This document shows positions 28,839 through 36,324 of a stretch of DNA of 64,000 nucleotides, piece by piece. The notes beneath the pieces were generated by a model. The model made no database searches. It saw only the letters and a list, made by a program, of their open reading frames with translations, and was not told where the DNA came from. Origin of the DNA: WHSW01 sp963759295 (lineage in GTDB: Bacteria > Actinomycetota > Thermoleophilia > Solirubrobacterales > 70-9); the NCBI GenBank assembly GCA_963759295.1, contig CAVWYT010000016.1, positions 62,001-126,000 of the forward strand. The letters are read 5' to 3'. Within the stretch, counting starts at the first letter, position 1. Every line of letters begins with the position of its first letter. The position numbers were made by a program, and so were the translations under genes.

Positions 28839-30206
28839 ATGCGCCCCGTACGGATTCGCGACACGCTGAGCGGAGAGCTGACCGAGCTCGACGGCTCGCG
28901 GGAGGTCGGGATCTACGCCTGCGGGCCGACCGTGTACTCACGCATCCACGTCGGCAACGCCCGCCCGTACGTGCTGTTCACGCTCCTGCGGCGTTTTTTG
29001 GCGCACGAGGGCTACCGACCGAAGCTGGTCATCAACGTCACCGACATCAACGACAAGATCTACGCTGCCGCGCGCGAAGCCGGGGTGGCCTCGGCAGCAC
29101 ACGCCGCCGAGATGACCCGGCTGTACCTCGAGGACACCGCGCGGCTCGGGATCGGGCGGCCGGACGCCGAGCCGCTCGCCACCGAGACGCTCGCGGAGAT
29201 CATCTCGATGATCGAGGCGTTAATCGCCTCCGGTCATGCCTACGAGTCGGGGGGCGACGTCTACTTCCGGGTCCGCAGCTTCGACGGCTACGGCAAGCTC
29301 TCCAACCGCGACCCGGACGAGATGGACCAGGGCGAGGAGGCGGGCAGCGCCCAGCTCAAGCAGAGCCCGCTCGACTTCGCGCTCTGGAAGGCGCGCAAGC
29401 CGGACGAGGACACGGGCTGGAGCTCACCTTGGGGGGACGGGCGCCCGGGGTGGCACATCGAGTGCTCGGCGATGGCGGAGAAGCTGCTCGGGACGAATTT
29501 CGCGATCCATGGCGGCGGCACCGACCTCATCTTCCCGCACCACGAGAACGAGATCGCCCAGACCGAGGCGGCGCGAGGTGAGCCGCTCGCTCGGATCTGG
29601 ATGCACAACGGGATGATCCGGACCGCCGAGCAGAAGATGTCGAAGTCGGTCGGCAACATCTTCCAGCTCTCCGAGGCCATCGACCGCTTCGGCGCCGAGG
29701 CGGTGGTCGCCTACCTGAGCTCCGGCCACTATCGACAGCCGGTCGAGTTCTCCGAGCGCGCGCTGACCGAGGCGCAGGCCCGGGTCCAGCGGCTTCGCAA
29801 CTACCTCGATCAGCCCCCGGACGAGAGTGAGGACGGCGACCTCGTCGAGGACGACGACTTCGTCGCCGCCCGGCGGGAGGCCTTCCTGGACGCCCTCGCC
29901 GACGACTTCAACACCCCGCGCGCGTGGGCGGCGCTGTTCGAGATCGTCGCCGAGGGCAACCGGCGGGGGCTGCCGGGCGGGCGGGCCGCAGTCGTCGAGC
30001 TGGTGGAGCTGCTCGGGCTGGAGGCGCTGCTGGCGCCGGCCGCGAAGACGTCCGATCCGCAGGCGGAGGCGCTGCTTCGCGATCGTGAGCAGGCCCGCGC
30101 CGAGCGTGACTACGGCCGCGCCGACGAGATCCGAGAGCGGCTCGCGGCGCTCGGCTGGGACGTGCGCGACACGCCGAACGGGGCGCGGCTGCGACGCCGA
30201 GACTGA
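28839..30206 (+). CDS. cysS: cysteinyl-tRNA synthetase
   Basis: Charges tRNA-Cys. It has 455 residues, class I: the zinc Cys in YACGPTVYS, the HIGH-type motif HVGN at 37-40, WHIECSAMA and HHENE carrying further zinc ligands, and KMSKS at 266-270, followed by the helical C-terminal region. The duplicate MshC ligase of the mycothiol pathway is a related family, but the C-terminal anticodon part and the CysS neighbourhood (rlmB follows after 4 nt) favour CysS. Confidence 0.94.
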   Translation: MRPVRIRDTLSGELTELDGSREVGIYACGPTVYSRIHVGNARPYVLFTLLRRFLAHEGYRPKLVINVTDINDKIYAAAREAGVASAAHAAEMTRLYLEDTARLGIGRPDAEPLATETLAEIISMIEALIASGHAYESGGDVYFRVRSFDGYGKLSNRDPDEMDQGEEAGSAQLKQSPLDFALWKARKPDEDTGWSSPWGDGRPGWHIECSAMAEKLLGTNFAIHGGGTDLIFPHHENEIAQTEAARGEPLARIWMHNGMIRTAEQKMSKSVGNIFQLSEAIDRFGAEAVVAYLSSGHYRQPVEFSERALTEAQARVQRLRNYLDQPPDESEDGDLVEDDDFVAARREAFLDALADDFNTPRAWAALFEIVAEGNRRGLPGGRAAVVELVELLGLEALLAPAAKTSDPQAEALLRDREQARAERDYGRADEIRERLAALGWDVRDTPNGARLRRRD

Positions 30207-30210
30207 GCGC

Positions 30211-30879
30211 GTGGCACGCCGCGGCTCGCAGATCGTCTACGGCCGCAGGCCGGTCGCCGAGGCTCGGCACGGGCGCCGGCGGGTGCGGCGGGTGTGGACC
30301 AGCGCCGACACCGACGCCGCCGAGCTCACCCGCCTCGCCGGGTCCCCGGATCACCAGGGAGTCGTCGCCGAGGTCGATCCTTACCCGTACGCCGATCCTG
30401 CGGCACTGCTCGAGCGCCCAGGCGCGCTACTCGTGGCGCTCGACCAGGTCCAGGACCCGCACAACCTCGGCGCGGTGTGCCGTTCGGCGGAGGCCGCCGG
30501 GGCGACCGGGCTGGTGATCACCGAGCGCCGCTCCGCGTCGGTCACCGCCGCGGCCGCGAAAGCCTCGGCGGGCGCGGTCGAGCACTTGCCGATCGCGCGG
30601 GTCGCGAACCTCGCCGCTTGGCTGGCTCTTGCTCGGGACGCCGGCGCCTGGATCTACGGCGCCGAGGCCGGCGCTCCAGTCGCACACACGCAGACCGACC
30701 TCACGGGCAAGGTGGTCCTCGTCCTCGGCAGCGAAGGCAGGGGCCTGCGACGGCTCGTCGCCGATTCCTGCGACGCGCTGATCTCGATTCCGGCGTCCGG
30801 GAGGGTCGGCTCGCTGAACGTCTCCGCCGCCGCCGCGGTGCTGCTGTTCGAGGCCGTGCGCCAGCGCGGCGAGCGGTAG
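30211..30879 (+). CDS. rlmB: 23S rRNA 2'-O-ribose methyltransferase RlmB-like (SpoU family)
   Basis: 222 residues. A short N-terminal substrate-binding part (SQIVYGRRPVAEAR, HQGVVAEVDPYPY) and a SpoU trefoil-knot domain: LVALDQVQDPHNLGAVCRSAEAAGA (motif 1), VLVLGSEGRGLRRL (motif 2) and SIPASGRVGSLNVSAAAAVLLFEA (motif 3). It uses SAM to methylate a ribose in rRNA; the exact site (G2251 for RlmB) is by family. The N-terminal domain is shorter than in E. coli. GTG 30211 is 4 nt after cysS. Confidence 0.9.
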   Translation: MARRGSQIVYGRRPVAEARHGRRRVRRVWTSADTDAAELTRLAGSPDHQGVVAEVDPYPYADPAALLERPGALLVALDQVQDPHNLGAVCRSAEAAGATGLVITERRSASVTAAAAKASAGAVEHLPIARVANLAAWLALARDAGAWIYGAEAGAPVAHTQTDLTGKVVLVLGSEGRGLRRLVADSCDALISIPASGRVGSLNVSAAAAVLLFEAVRQRGER

Positions 30880-30978
30880 CGCGGCGCCCCGGAGGACGTC
30901 GGCGGGAGCGCGGTCTAGCACCGACCGCGGACGGACAGCCCGGGCTGCAACGAATCTTGCGCCCACCGGTGGCCCGGG

Positions 30979-31117
30979 TTGACAGAACTACGCGTCTGCT
31001 CTTAGACTCTCGATATAAGGGTGAACTAAAGGTCGAGCGTCGACCGTTCACCCGAAAGGAGAGGGCGCCTCTACGGGGAGGTACGGGCGCCACAGGTTCC
31101 AACCAAACAGATGGAGG
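30979..31117 (+). promoter_or_regulatory. sigH promoter and hairpin leader
   Basis: TTGACA (30979-30984), 18 nt, TAGACT (31003-31008): the best sigma-70-like promoter in the window. The leader begins with a long interrupted hairpin: GGGTGAAC 31019-31026 with GTTCACCC 31046-31053, enclosing GGTCGA 31031-31036 with TCGACC 31040-31045 (bulge TAAA). AAAGGAGAG follows at once, without a nearby start codon. The working ribosome site GGAGG (31113-31117) is 4 nt before GTG 31122. Two GGCGCC palindromes (31064 and 31086) may pair as a second hairpin. Confidence 0.75.
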
Positions 31118-31121
31118 ACCA

Positions 31122-31814
31122 GTGGCCGTGCCTACCCAGGAATTCGCAGCCGTGTCGGGGATCGGCGCAGCGCCGCCCGCTCGCCGAACTGAGTCTCAAC
31201 CGGAGCTTGAGGATGGGTACCTCGTCGCCCTCGCGAAGCGGGGCAGCGCCGATGCGTACGACCGCATCGTCAAGCGCTATCGGGGCTTCGTCCGCCTCAA
31301 GGCGTCGTCGTACTTCTTGCTCGGCGGCGACGCCGAGGACCTGATCCAGGAGGGGCTGGTGGGCCTCTACAAGGCGATCAGGGATTTTCGCACCGACCGC
31401 GAGTCGAGCTTCCGCAACTTCGCCGAGCTCTGCATCACGCGCCAGATCATCACCGCCGTGAAGACGGCGAGCCGCAACAAGCACGCGCCCCTCAACCAGT
31501 ACGTCTCCTTCGCGCAGACGCCGGCGGCGGCGGGAGACGCCGAGACGACCCTCGAGGACATCCTCCCGGGGCCGATCTCCGAGGAGCCCGCGGAGCGGGC
31601 GATCGCGAGCGAGGAGCTCGGCGCCCTCGTGGCGTGCCTGTCGAGCGTCCTCTCCGAGCTCGAGAGCCGCGTCCTGTCGCTGTATCTCGACGGTCATTCC
31701 TACGACCAGATCGGCGAGAAGCTCGAGTGCGACACGAAGACGGTCGACAACGCCCTGCAGCGCGTCAAGCGCAAGGTCGCGTCACACATCTCGGGCCGCG
31801 AGGTCCTGGTCTAG
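31122..31814 (+). CDS. sigH: SigH-type (sporulation/stationary phase) RNA polymerase sigma factor
   Basis: 230 residues. Region 2 is very close to Bacillus SigH: LIQEGLVGLYKAIRDF, then SSFRNFAELCITRQIITAVKTASRNKHAPLNQYVSF. Region 4 has the helix-turn-helix HSYDQIGEKLECDTKTVDNALQRVKRK. The first 30 residues are unconserved. In Bacillus it drives early sporulation and stationary-phase genes; the role here is open. It lies downstream of cysS-rlmB as in Firmicutes and has its own strong promoter and structured leader. Confidence 0.92.
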   Translation: MAVPTQEFAAVSGIGAAPPARRTESQPELEDGYLVALAKRGSADAYDRIVKRYRGFVRLKASSYFLLGGDAEDLIQEGLVGLYKAIRDFRTDRESSFRNFAELCITRQIITAVKTASRNKHAPLNQYVSFAQTPAAAGDAETTLEDILPGPISEEPAERAIASEELGALVACLSSVLSELESRVLSLYLDGHSYDQIGEKLECDTKTVDNALQRVKRKVASHISGREVLV

Positions 31815-31843
31815 AGCCGGCCGGGGTCCGCACGGTCCTGCGC

Positions 31844-31873
31844 TCCGCCGCGGCGTCACGGCGCCGCGGCGGA
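31844..31873 (+). terminator. strong terminator hairpin after sigH
   Basis: Perfect 12-bp GC stem (TCCGCCGCGGCG with CGCCGCGGCGGA) and 6-nt loop, 29 nt after the sigH stop and just upstream of the tRNA promoter hexamer. No U-run. Confidence 0.65.
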
Positions 31874-31875
31874 CC

Positions 31876-31881
31876 TATGCT
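31876..31881 (+). promoter_or_regulatory. -10 element of tRNA-Thr
   Basis: TATGCT, 12 nt before the mature 5' end of the tRNA, directly after the sigH terminator. Confidence 0.5.
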
Positions 31882-31893
31882 TGGGCGCGCAAC

Positions 31894-31966
31894 GCCCGCC
31901 TAGCTCAATTGGCAGAGCACGGTCCTTGTAAGACCGGTGGTCTCGGTTCGAGTCCGAGGGCGGGCT
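31894..31966 (+). tRNA. tRNA-Thr (anticodon TGT)
   Basis: Complete cloverleaf: acceptor GCCCGCC with GGCGGGC, D arm GCTC...GAGC, anticodon stem CGGTC/GACCG with loop CTTGTAA (anticodon TGT at 31927-31929), T arm CTCGG-TTCGAGT-CCGAG, discriminator T. CCA is not encoded. The next gene begins 2 nt after the 3' end. Confidence 0.97.
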
Positions 31967-31967
31967 C

Positions 31968-32975
31968 TTGAGCGAGACGGAGTTCACCTGGCGCGACGGC
32001 GAGCGCACGATCCATTTTCGCGCCGGGTCGATCGCGGACTCACCCGACATCCTCGACGGCCACGGGTGGGACGGTTACGAGCTGCTGACCACCGAGCGCG
32101 CCCTCGGCGCGTCCCCGGTCGAGCTCGCCGAGGACGCCGCCTGCTTCCATCACGTCCCGCCCGGCCCGGTGAACGCGGTCGCCGCCCGGGTGATCGCCGA
32201 CGTCGAGGGCGACTCGCTGGTCGCGCTCGGAGGCGGCCGGGTGATCGACGTCGCGAAGGCGATCGCCGCGGCGCGCGGCGGTCGGGTGGCGGCGCTGCCG
32301 ACCACCCTCTCCGGGGCCGAGATGACCCACATCCATCGCCTTCCCGAGGGTCACGAGGCGATCGCCGGCCTCGTGCGCCCCGAGATCGTGATCGCCGACC
32401 CGCCGCTGATGGTCACGCTCCCGGAGGCGCGGCTGCGGGCCAGCGCCATGAACGCCCTCGCCCACGGCGCCGATTCGCTCTACACCCCGTTCGCCAACCC
32501 GGTCGCCGAGATGGCCGCGCTGCGGGGCGCCGCGCTGATCGCCAAGGCGCTCGACCGCGAGCGCTCGGAGCGCGATCCCGCGGAGCTCGCCCTGGGATCG
32601 ATCCTCAGCGCCCACGCGCTCGACTCGGCGCTGTTCGCGCTCCACCACGTGGTCTGTCAGTCGCTGGTCCGCGCGCTGCGCACCCCGCACGCCGAGACCA
32701 ACGCGGCGATGCTCCCGCACACGCTCGAGGCCCTGCTTCCGCGTGTGAGCCGGCCGATGACGGCGCTCGCCCGCGCTCTCGGCGTCAAGCGGGCCGATCT
32801 CGCCGAGCGCGTCCGCGAGCTCAGCGGCGGCCGGCGCCGGCTCTCGGAGCTCGGCGGGTCGCGCGAGCGCGTCGACGGCGCCGTGAAGGCGATCCTCGCC
32901 CGGCCCGAGCTCCAGCTGACCCCCGACGTTCCTGGTGAGCGCGAGATCCGCGAGCTGATCGACGCCGCCTGGTAG
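31968..32975 (+). CDS. iron-containing alcohol dehydrogenase family protein
   Basis: 335 residues. Nucleotide-binding GGGRVIDVAKAIAA at 88-101, ALPTTLSGAEMTHIHR, the metal-ligand region VTLPEARLRASAMNALAHGADSLY, and a second His in LHHVVCQSLVRALRTPHAETNAAMLPH. It resembles maleylacetate-reductase and glycerol-dehydrogenase-like members; substrate unknown. TTG 31968 is the only sensible start: it is 2 nt after the tRNA gene, and the only Shine-Dalgarno-like sequence (GAGGGCGG) lies inside the tRNA acceptor stem. Confidence 0.85.
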   Translation: MSETEFTWRDGERTIHFRAGSIADSPDILDGHGWDGYELLTTERALGASPVELAEDAACFHHVPPGPVNAVAARVIADVEGDSLVALGGGRVIDVAKAIAAARGGRVAALPTTLSGAEMTHIHRLPEGHEAIAGLVRPEIVIADPPLMVTLPEARLRASAMNALAHGADSLYTPFANPVAEMAALRGAALIAKALDRERSERDPAELALGSILSAHALDSALFALHHVVCQSLVRALRTPHAETNAAMLPHTLEALLPRVSRPMTALARALGVKRADLAERVRELSGGRRRLSELGGSRERVDGAVKAILARPELQLTPDVPGEREIRELIDAAW

Positions 32976-33063
32976 CGCCGACCGCACGGCCAGTCGGCGG
33001 AGCGTCGCGATCACGCGCATGTGCAGGCAGTAACGCGCCCGCCGCACGCGTGTAGGCACTTCG

Positions 33064-34776
33064 ATGGATGAGGAGACGCGAAGCTCGGCGCCGCCGCGCA
33101 CGGACGAGGTGATCAGCCAAGCTCGCTTCGAGCGCTACCACCGCTTCGCGCGCGAGAAGGGCACCAGCCGAGTTCTCTATTACGTGATCCGGGCGATCCT
33201 CGTTCCGGGCTTTCTGATCTGGTTCCGACTCCAGCGCTCGGGACGAGAGCATGTCCGCTTCAAGGGCGGGATGATCGTCGCCTCCAACCACCGCAGCTTC
33301 CTCGATCCGTTCGTGATCGGGACGATGCTTCCGTGGCGGCGGCGGATGCAGTTCGTCGCCAAGGTCGAGCTGTTCGAGAAGCGCTGGCAAGCCTGGCTGC
33401 TGTCGCGCCTCGGCGCGTTTCCGATTCGACGCGGCCAGGCCGACGAGGCCGCGATGGAGACCGCGCGGCTGATCGTCGAGCGCGGCGGGACGGTGATCAT
33501 CTTTCCCGAGGGGACGCGGATCCGCACGGGTTCGCTCGGCCGCCCGAAGCGCGGCGTCGGGCGCCTGGCGCTGGAGACCGGCGCTGCGGTCCTCCCGGTC
33601 GCCGTGCAGGGCTCGGAGCAGGTTCGTCGCGGCTGGCGCATCCGGCCGAGGAAGGTGCGCCTGCGGGCCGGCAAGCCGATCACCTTCCCGCGCACCGACA
33701 AGCCCTCCCCGGCGCTCGCCGCCAACGTCACCGACCGGATCTGGCCGAACATCGAGCTCCAGTGGGAGTGGCTGGGCGGCCTGCCGCCGCTTCGCAAGGC
33801 GGCCGTGATCGGTGCCGGCAGCTGGGGGACGGCCGTCGCCGTGCTGCTCGCCCGCGGCGGGCTCGAGGTCGAGCTCGGGACGCGGACGGACGAGAAGGCG
33901 GAGCACATCCGCCGCAAGCGCGAGAACGAGGAGTACCTCGCCGGCGTGAAGCTGCCGGAGGGGATCGTCGTCAAGCGATCGACCGAGATCGAGCTCGCCG
34001 GCTGCGACCTGATCTGCCTCGCGGTGCCGTCGTCGGCGCTCCCGAACGTAGTCGGCGCGCTCGGCGACCGAATCGGCTCGCGCGCCTCGATCCTGATGCT
34101 CTCGAAGGGCTTCGTCGCGCCGATGGGCGCCCTGCCGAGCGAGTACGTCGCCGAGCGGGTGCGCTCGCGGGCGATCGCCTGCCTCGGCGGCCCGGCGCAC
34201 GCCCGCGAGGCGACCGCCGGCATGGCCGCGCTCGTGCTCGGCAGCTCCGACGCCGACCTGCGCACGATGCTTGGGGAGGTGTTCGAGCGCGCCGGGCTCG
34301 TCTGTGAGCGCAGCGATGACGTGGTCGGAGTCGAGGTCGCCGGGGCGGCGAAGAACGCGGCCGCGCTCGCCGCCGCCGCCGCCGAGCGCTTCGGGCTCAA
34401 CGCCGCCGGAATCGCGGCCGCGGGCGTGTGGCGCGAGTGCGTCGACTTCGCGCTCGCCAGGGGCGGGTACCTGGAGACGTTCTCAGGCCTGGCCGGGGTC
34501 GGCGACCTGACCGCCACCGTGCTCGCTCCGAAGAGCCGCAACCGCCAGGCAGGTGAGTTGCTCGGCTCGGGGGTACCGGCGGACAAGATCCCGGCGCGGA
34601 TCGGTCAGGCCTCGGAGGCGCTCGAGTCCACGCCGCTGATGGCCGAGGCGGCCGCCGCGAGTGGGGTCGAGTCACCGGGCCTCGATGGGCTCGCGGCGCT
34701 GATCACGGGCGAGATCGACGCCGGGGAGTGGGTCGCCGGCCTGCGGCGTGCCGAGCGGGCGCGAAAGGCCGCGTGA
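33064..34776 (+). CDS. fusion of 1-acyl-glycerol-3-phosphate acyltransferase and glycerol-3-phosphate dehydrogenase
   Basis: 570 residues with two complete enzymes. Residues about 25-240 form a PlsC acyltransferase: HRSFLD (HX4D) at 76-81 and FPEGTR at 147-152. From about 245 a GpsA enzyme follows: dinucleotide motif GAGSWGTA at 250-257, CLAVPSSALPNVV, LSKGF, CLGGPAHAREA, catalytic Lys430 in GAAKNAAAL, and SGLAGVGDLTATVLAPKSRNR. GpsA makes sn-glycerol-3-phosphate from DHAP and PlsC-type enzymes acylate glycerolipids, so two steps of phosphatidate synthesis are in one chain. No frame break is seen between them. Confidence 0.93.
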   Translation: MDEETRSSAPPRTDEVISQARFERYHRFAREKGTSRVLYYVIRAILVPGFLIWFRLQRSGREHVRFKGGMIVASNHRSFLDPFVIGTMLPWRRRMQFVAKVELFEKRWQAWLLSRLGAFPIRRGQADEAAMETARLIVERGGTVIIFPEGTRIRTGSLGRPKRGVGRLALETGAAVLPVAVQGSEQVRRGWRIRPRKVRLRAGKPITFPRTDKPSPALAANVTDRIWPNIELQWEWLGGLPPLRKAAVIGAGSWGTAVAVLLARGGLEVELGTRTDEKAEHIRRKRENEEYLAGVKLPEGIVVKRSTEIELAGCDLICLAVPSSALPNVVGALGDRIGSRASILMLSKGFVAPMGALPSEYVAERVRSRAIACLGGPAHAREATAGMAALVLGSSDADLRTMLGEVFERAGLVCERSDDVVGVEVAGAAKNAAALAAAAAERFGLNAAGIAAAGVWRECVDFALARGGYLETFSGLAGVGDLTATVLAPKSRNRQAGELLGSGVPADKIPARIGQASEALESTPLMAEAAAASGVESPGLDGLAALITGEIDAGEWVAGLRRAERARKAA

Positions 34777-34788
34777 GGCGGGGAGGAT

Positions 34789-34800
34789 TACGCTTGGCCG
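34789..34800 (+). promoter_or_regulatory. leaderless -10 element of the ECF sigma gene
   Basis: TACGCT at 34789-34794, 6 nt, then GTG 34801. Confidence 0.55.
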
Positions 34801-35388
34801 GTGAGCGCGGAGAGCGAGCGGGAGGGGGGCGAGGCGCCGGTCGGGACGCCCGCGGAGGCGAAGCCGCCGTCGGAGTCGAAGGCCGATCTGGACCGCGCCT
34901 TCTCGGAGCTCTATCGCACCCACCTGCGGGACGTCTACTCCTACGCCTACTACCGGGTGGGCAACCACCACGACGCGGAGGACCTCACCGAGCAGGCGTT
35001 CCTGCAGGCCTACCGGCACTTCGAACGCGCTCGGCGCGAGTCCAACGGCCGACCGCTGCGCCCGTGGCTGATCCGGATCGCGCACAACCTGGCGGCGAAC
35101 TACCACCGCGACCGGGCGCGGCGCCCGGAGGCGAACCTGGAGGCGGTCGAGCCGCCGTCGCACCCGCACGGAACCGAACGGGTGGTCGAGGGGCGCGAGG
35201 AGCTACGCGAGGTGATCGAGCACCTCGACGACCTTCCCGACGACCGCCGCGAGGCGCTGATCATGCGCTTCGCGCTCGGCATGGACAACCGCGAGATCGC
35301 CCGCGCGCTGGGGCGCTCCGACGGCGCCACCAAGGTGCTGATCCATCGGGCGATCAAGCAGCTCGAGGAGTCGATGGCCGATGAATGA
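34801..35388 (+). CDS. ECF-type RNA polymerase sigma factor
   Basis: 195 residues. After an acidic 28-residue extension, region 2 (AFSELYRTHLRDVYSYAYYRVGNHHDAEDLTEQAFLQAYRHF) and region 4 (LDDLPDDRREALIMRFALGMDNREIARALGRSDGATKVLIHRAIKQL) are complete. It should direct RNA polymerase to a small regulon, perhaps for cell-envelope stress. The stop overlaps by 8 nt the start of a one-pass membrane protein gene, the usual place of an anti-sigma factor. Confidence 0.92.
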   Translation: MSAESEREGGEAPVGTPAEAKPPSESKADLDRAFSELYRTHLRDVYSYAYYRVGNHHDAEDLTEQAFLQAYRHFERARRESNGRPLRPWLIRIAHNLAANYHRDRARRPEANLEAVEPPSHPHGTERVVEGREELREVIEHLDDLPDDRREALIMRFALGMDNREIARALGRSDGATKVLIHRAIKQLEESMADE

Positions 35389-35713
35389 CATCCACCGAGA
35401 GCTCGACCTCGAGCGCCTGCTCAGCGACGCGCTGAGGCCGATCGAGCCCCCGGAGGACCTCGCATCGAGGGTGGAGACGACGCTGGCGAGGATCGCCGAT
35501 CAGGCGGCCGCCGAGCTTTCGAGCTGGGCCGAGGAGCTCTCCGACGCCGAGCGTGTGGCGCTGCGCGACCCGCGCAACTGGGTCCGCCCGGTGACCGCGG
35601 TGGCCGTAGGCGGCGCCGCGGCGGGAGCCCTGGTGCTGGTCGAGATGCGCCGTCGGCGCCGACCGACGGGGCTGCGCCAGACCGCCGGGCGCTGGCTGCG
35701 CGAGCTGCCCTGA
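35381..35713 (+). CDS. single-pass membrane protein, possible anti-sigma factor
   Basis: 110 residues. The cytoplasmic part (1-65) is helical and acidic (LERLLSDALRPIEPPEDLASRVETTLARI); one membrane segment at about 69-88 (PVTAVAVGGAAAGALVLVEM) is followed by an Arg-rich tail. It lacks the HXXXCXXC zinc motif of ZAS anti-sigma factors. It overlaps the sigma gene by 8 nt, so coupling is very likely; the anti-sigma role is an inference from position and topology. Confidence 0.7.
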   Translation: MNDIHRELDLERLLSDALRPIEPPEDLASRVETTLARIADQAAAELSSWAEELSDAERVALRDPRNWVRPVTAVAVGGAAAGALVLVEMRRRRRPTGLRQTAGRWLRELP

Positions 35714-35737
35714 ATGCCGACGGTGCCAACGGACGGA

Positions 35738-35754
35738 GGCGGGCGCCGCCCGCC
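35738..35754. terminator. bidirectional hairpin between convergent genes
   Basis: Perfect 7-bp stem (GGCGGGC with GCCCGCC), 3-nt loop, between the end of the sigma operon and the end of the DUF4383 gene. Confidence 0.5.
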
Positions 35755-35763
35755 GGCGGTCGG

Positions 35764-36180
35764 TCAGCCGGTCGCCGGGCGCGCGACGACCGGTGAGGCC
35801 GCGCCCGCGGCGAGGCCCGTGAGCCCGAGGATCAGGTGCAGGACGTTGTCCTCGTCGTTGACCGGGACGAGCCCGATCAGCACGCCGTCGCTCTCGATGA
35901 AGCCCCAGATCGAGAGCACCAGGTAGAGGAGGCCGACGCCGAGCGCGGCGGTGCGCGCGGCGCTCCCGGCGCAGGCGAGCAAAAGCAGCCCGATCGCGAG
36001 GTGGACGAGGTTGTGCCAGCCGTTGACGCCGAGGATGCCGAACACCTCGTCGGTGTCGCCAACCACGTCCGCGGTTCCGGTGTCGAAGCCGGCGCTGTAG
36101 AAGAACCCGATGATCGCGACGATCACCAGCACGGCCCCAACGAGCGTGCAGTAGAGCTGGGCGGGACTCGAAGTCGCCAT
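35764..36180 (-). CDS. DUF4383 membrane protein
   Basis: 138 residues with four membrane segments: LYCTLVGAVLVIVAIIGFFYSA, a second around NLVHLAIGLLLLACAG, a third ALGVGLLYLVLSIWGFI and a fourth LHLILGLTGLAAGAA. The pattern GVNGWHNLVHLAIG and a repeated NVLHLILG matches DUF4383 of actinobacteria; function unknown. AAGGAGG stands 6 nt before ATG 36180, and TAGGAT (36207-36202) is a possible -10, so this gene has a normal leader. Confidence 0.85.
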   Translation of the reverse strand: MATSSPAQLYCTLVGAVLVIVAIIGFFYSAGFDTGTADVVGDTDEVFGILGVNGWHNLVHLAIGLLLLACAGSAARTAALGVGLLYLVLSIWGFIESDGVLIGLVPVNDEDNVLHLILGLTGLAAGAASPVVARPATG

Positions 36181-36309
36181 CCGTTCCTCCTTGTTGGATC
36201 CTACGCCGTCCTCGCGCTCCGAATCGACGGTTGATCATCTCGTCGGTTGCGGACGGAAGGTGATCGAGGTCCTGCACGACCGCCGCGGCGGCCGCAACCG
36301 GCCGCTCCT

Positions 36310-36324
36310 TATAGTCATCGCGGC
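36310..36324 (+). promoter_or_regulatory. -10 element of the rhomboid gene
   Basis: TATAGT at 36310-36315, 9 nt before GTG 36325; probably leaderless or nearly so. Confidence 0.5.

Noticed and set aside
31111..31344. ATG at 31111 with a 77-codon frame before sigH
   Set aside because: The product is Arg/Ser-rich shadow sequence; the sigH start GTG 31122 in another frame has the family homology and the GGAGG site.
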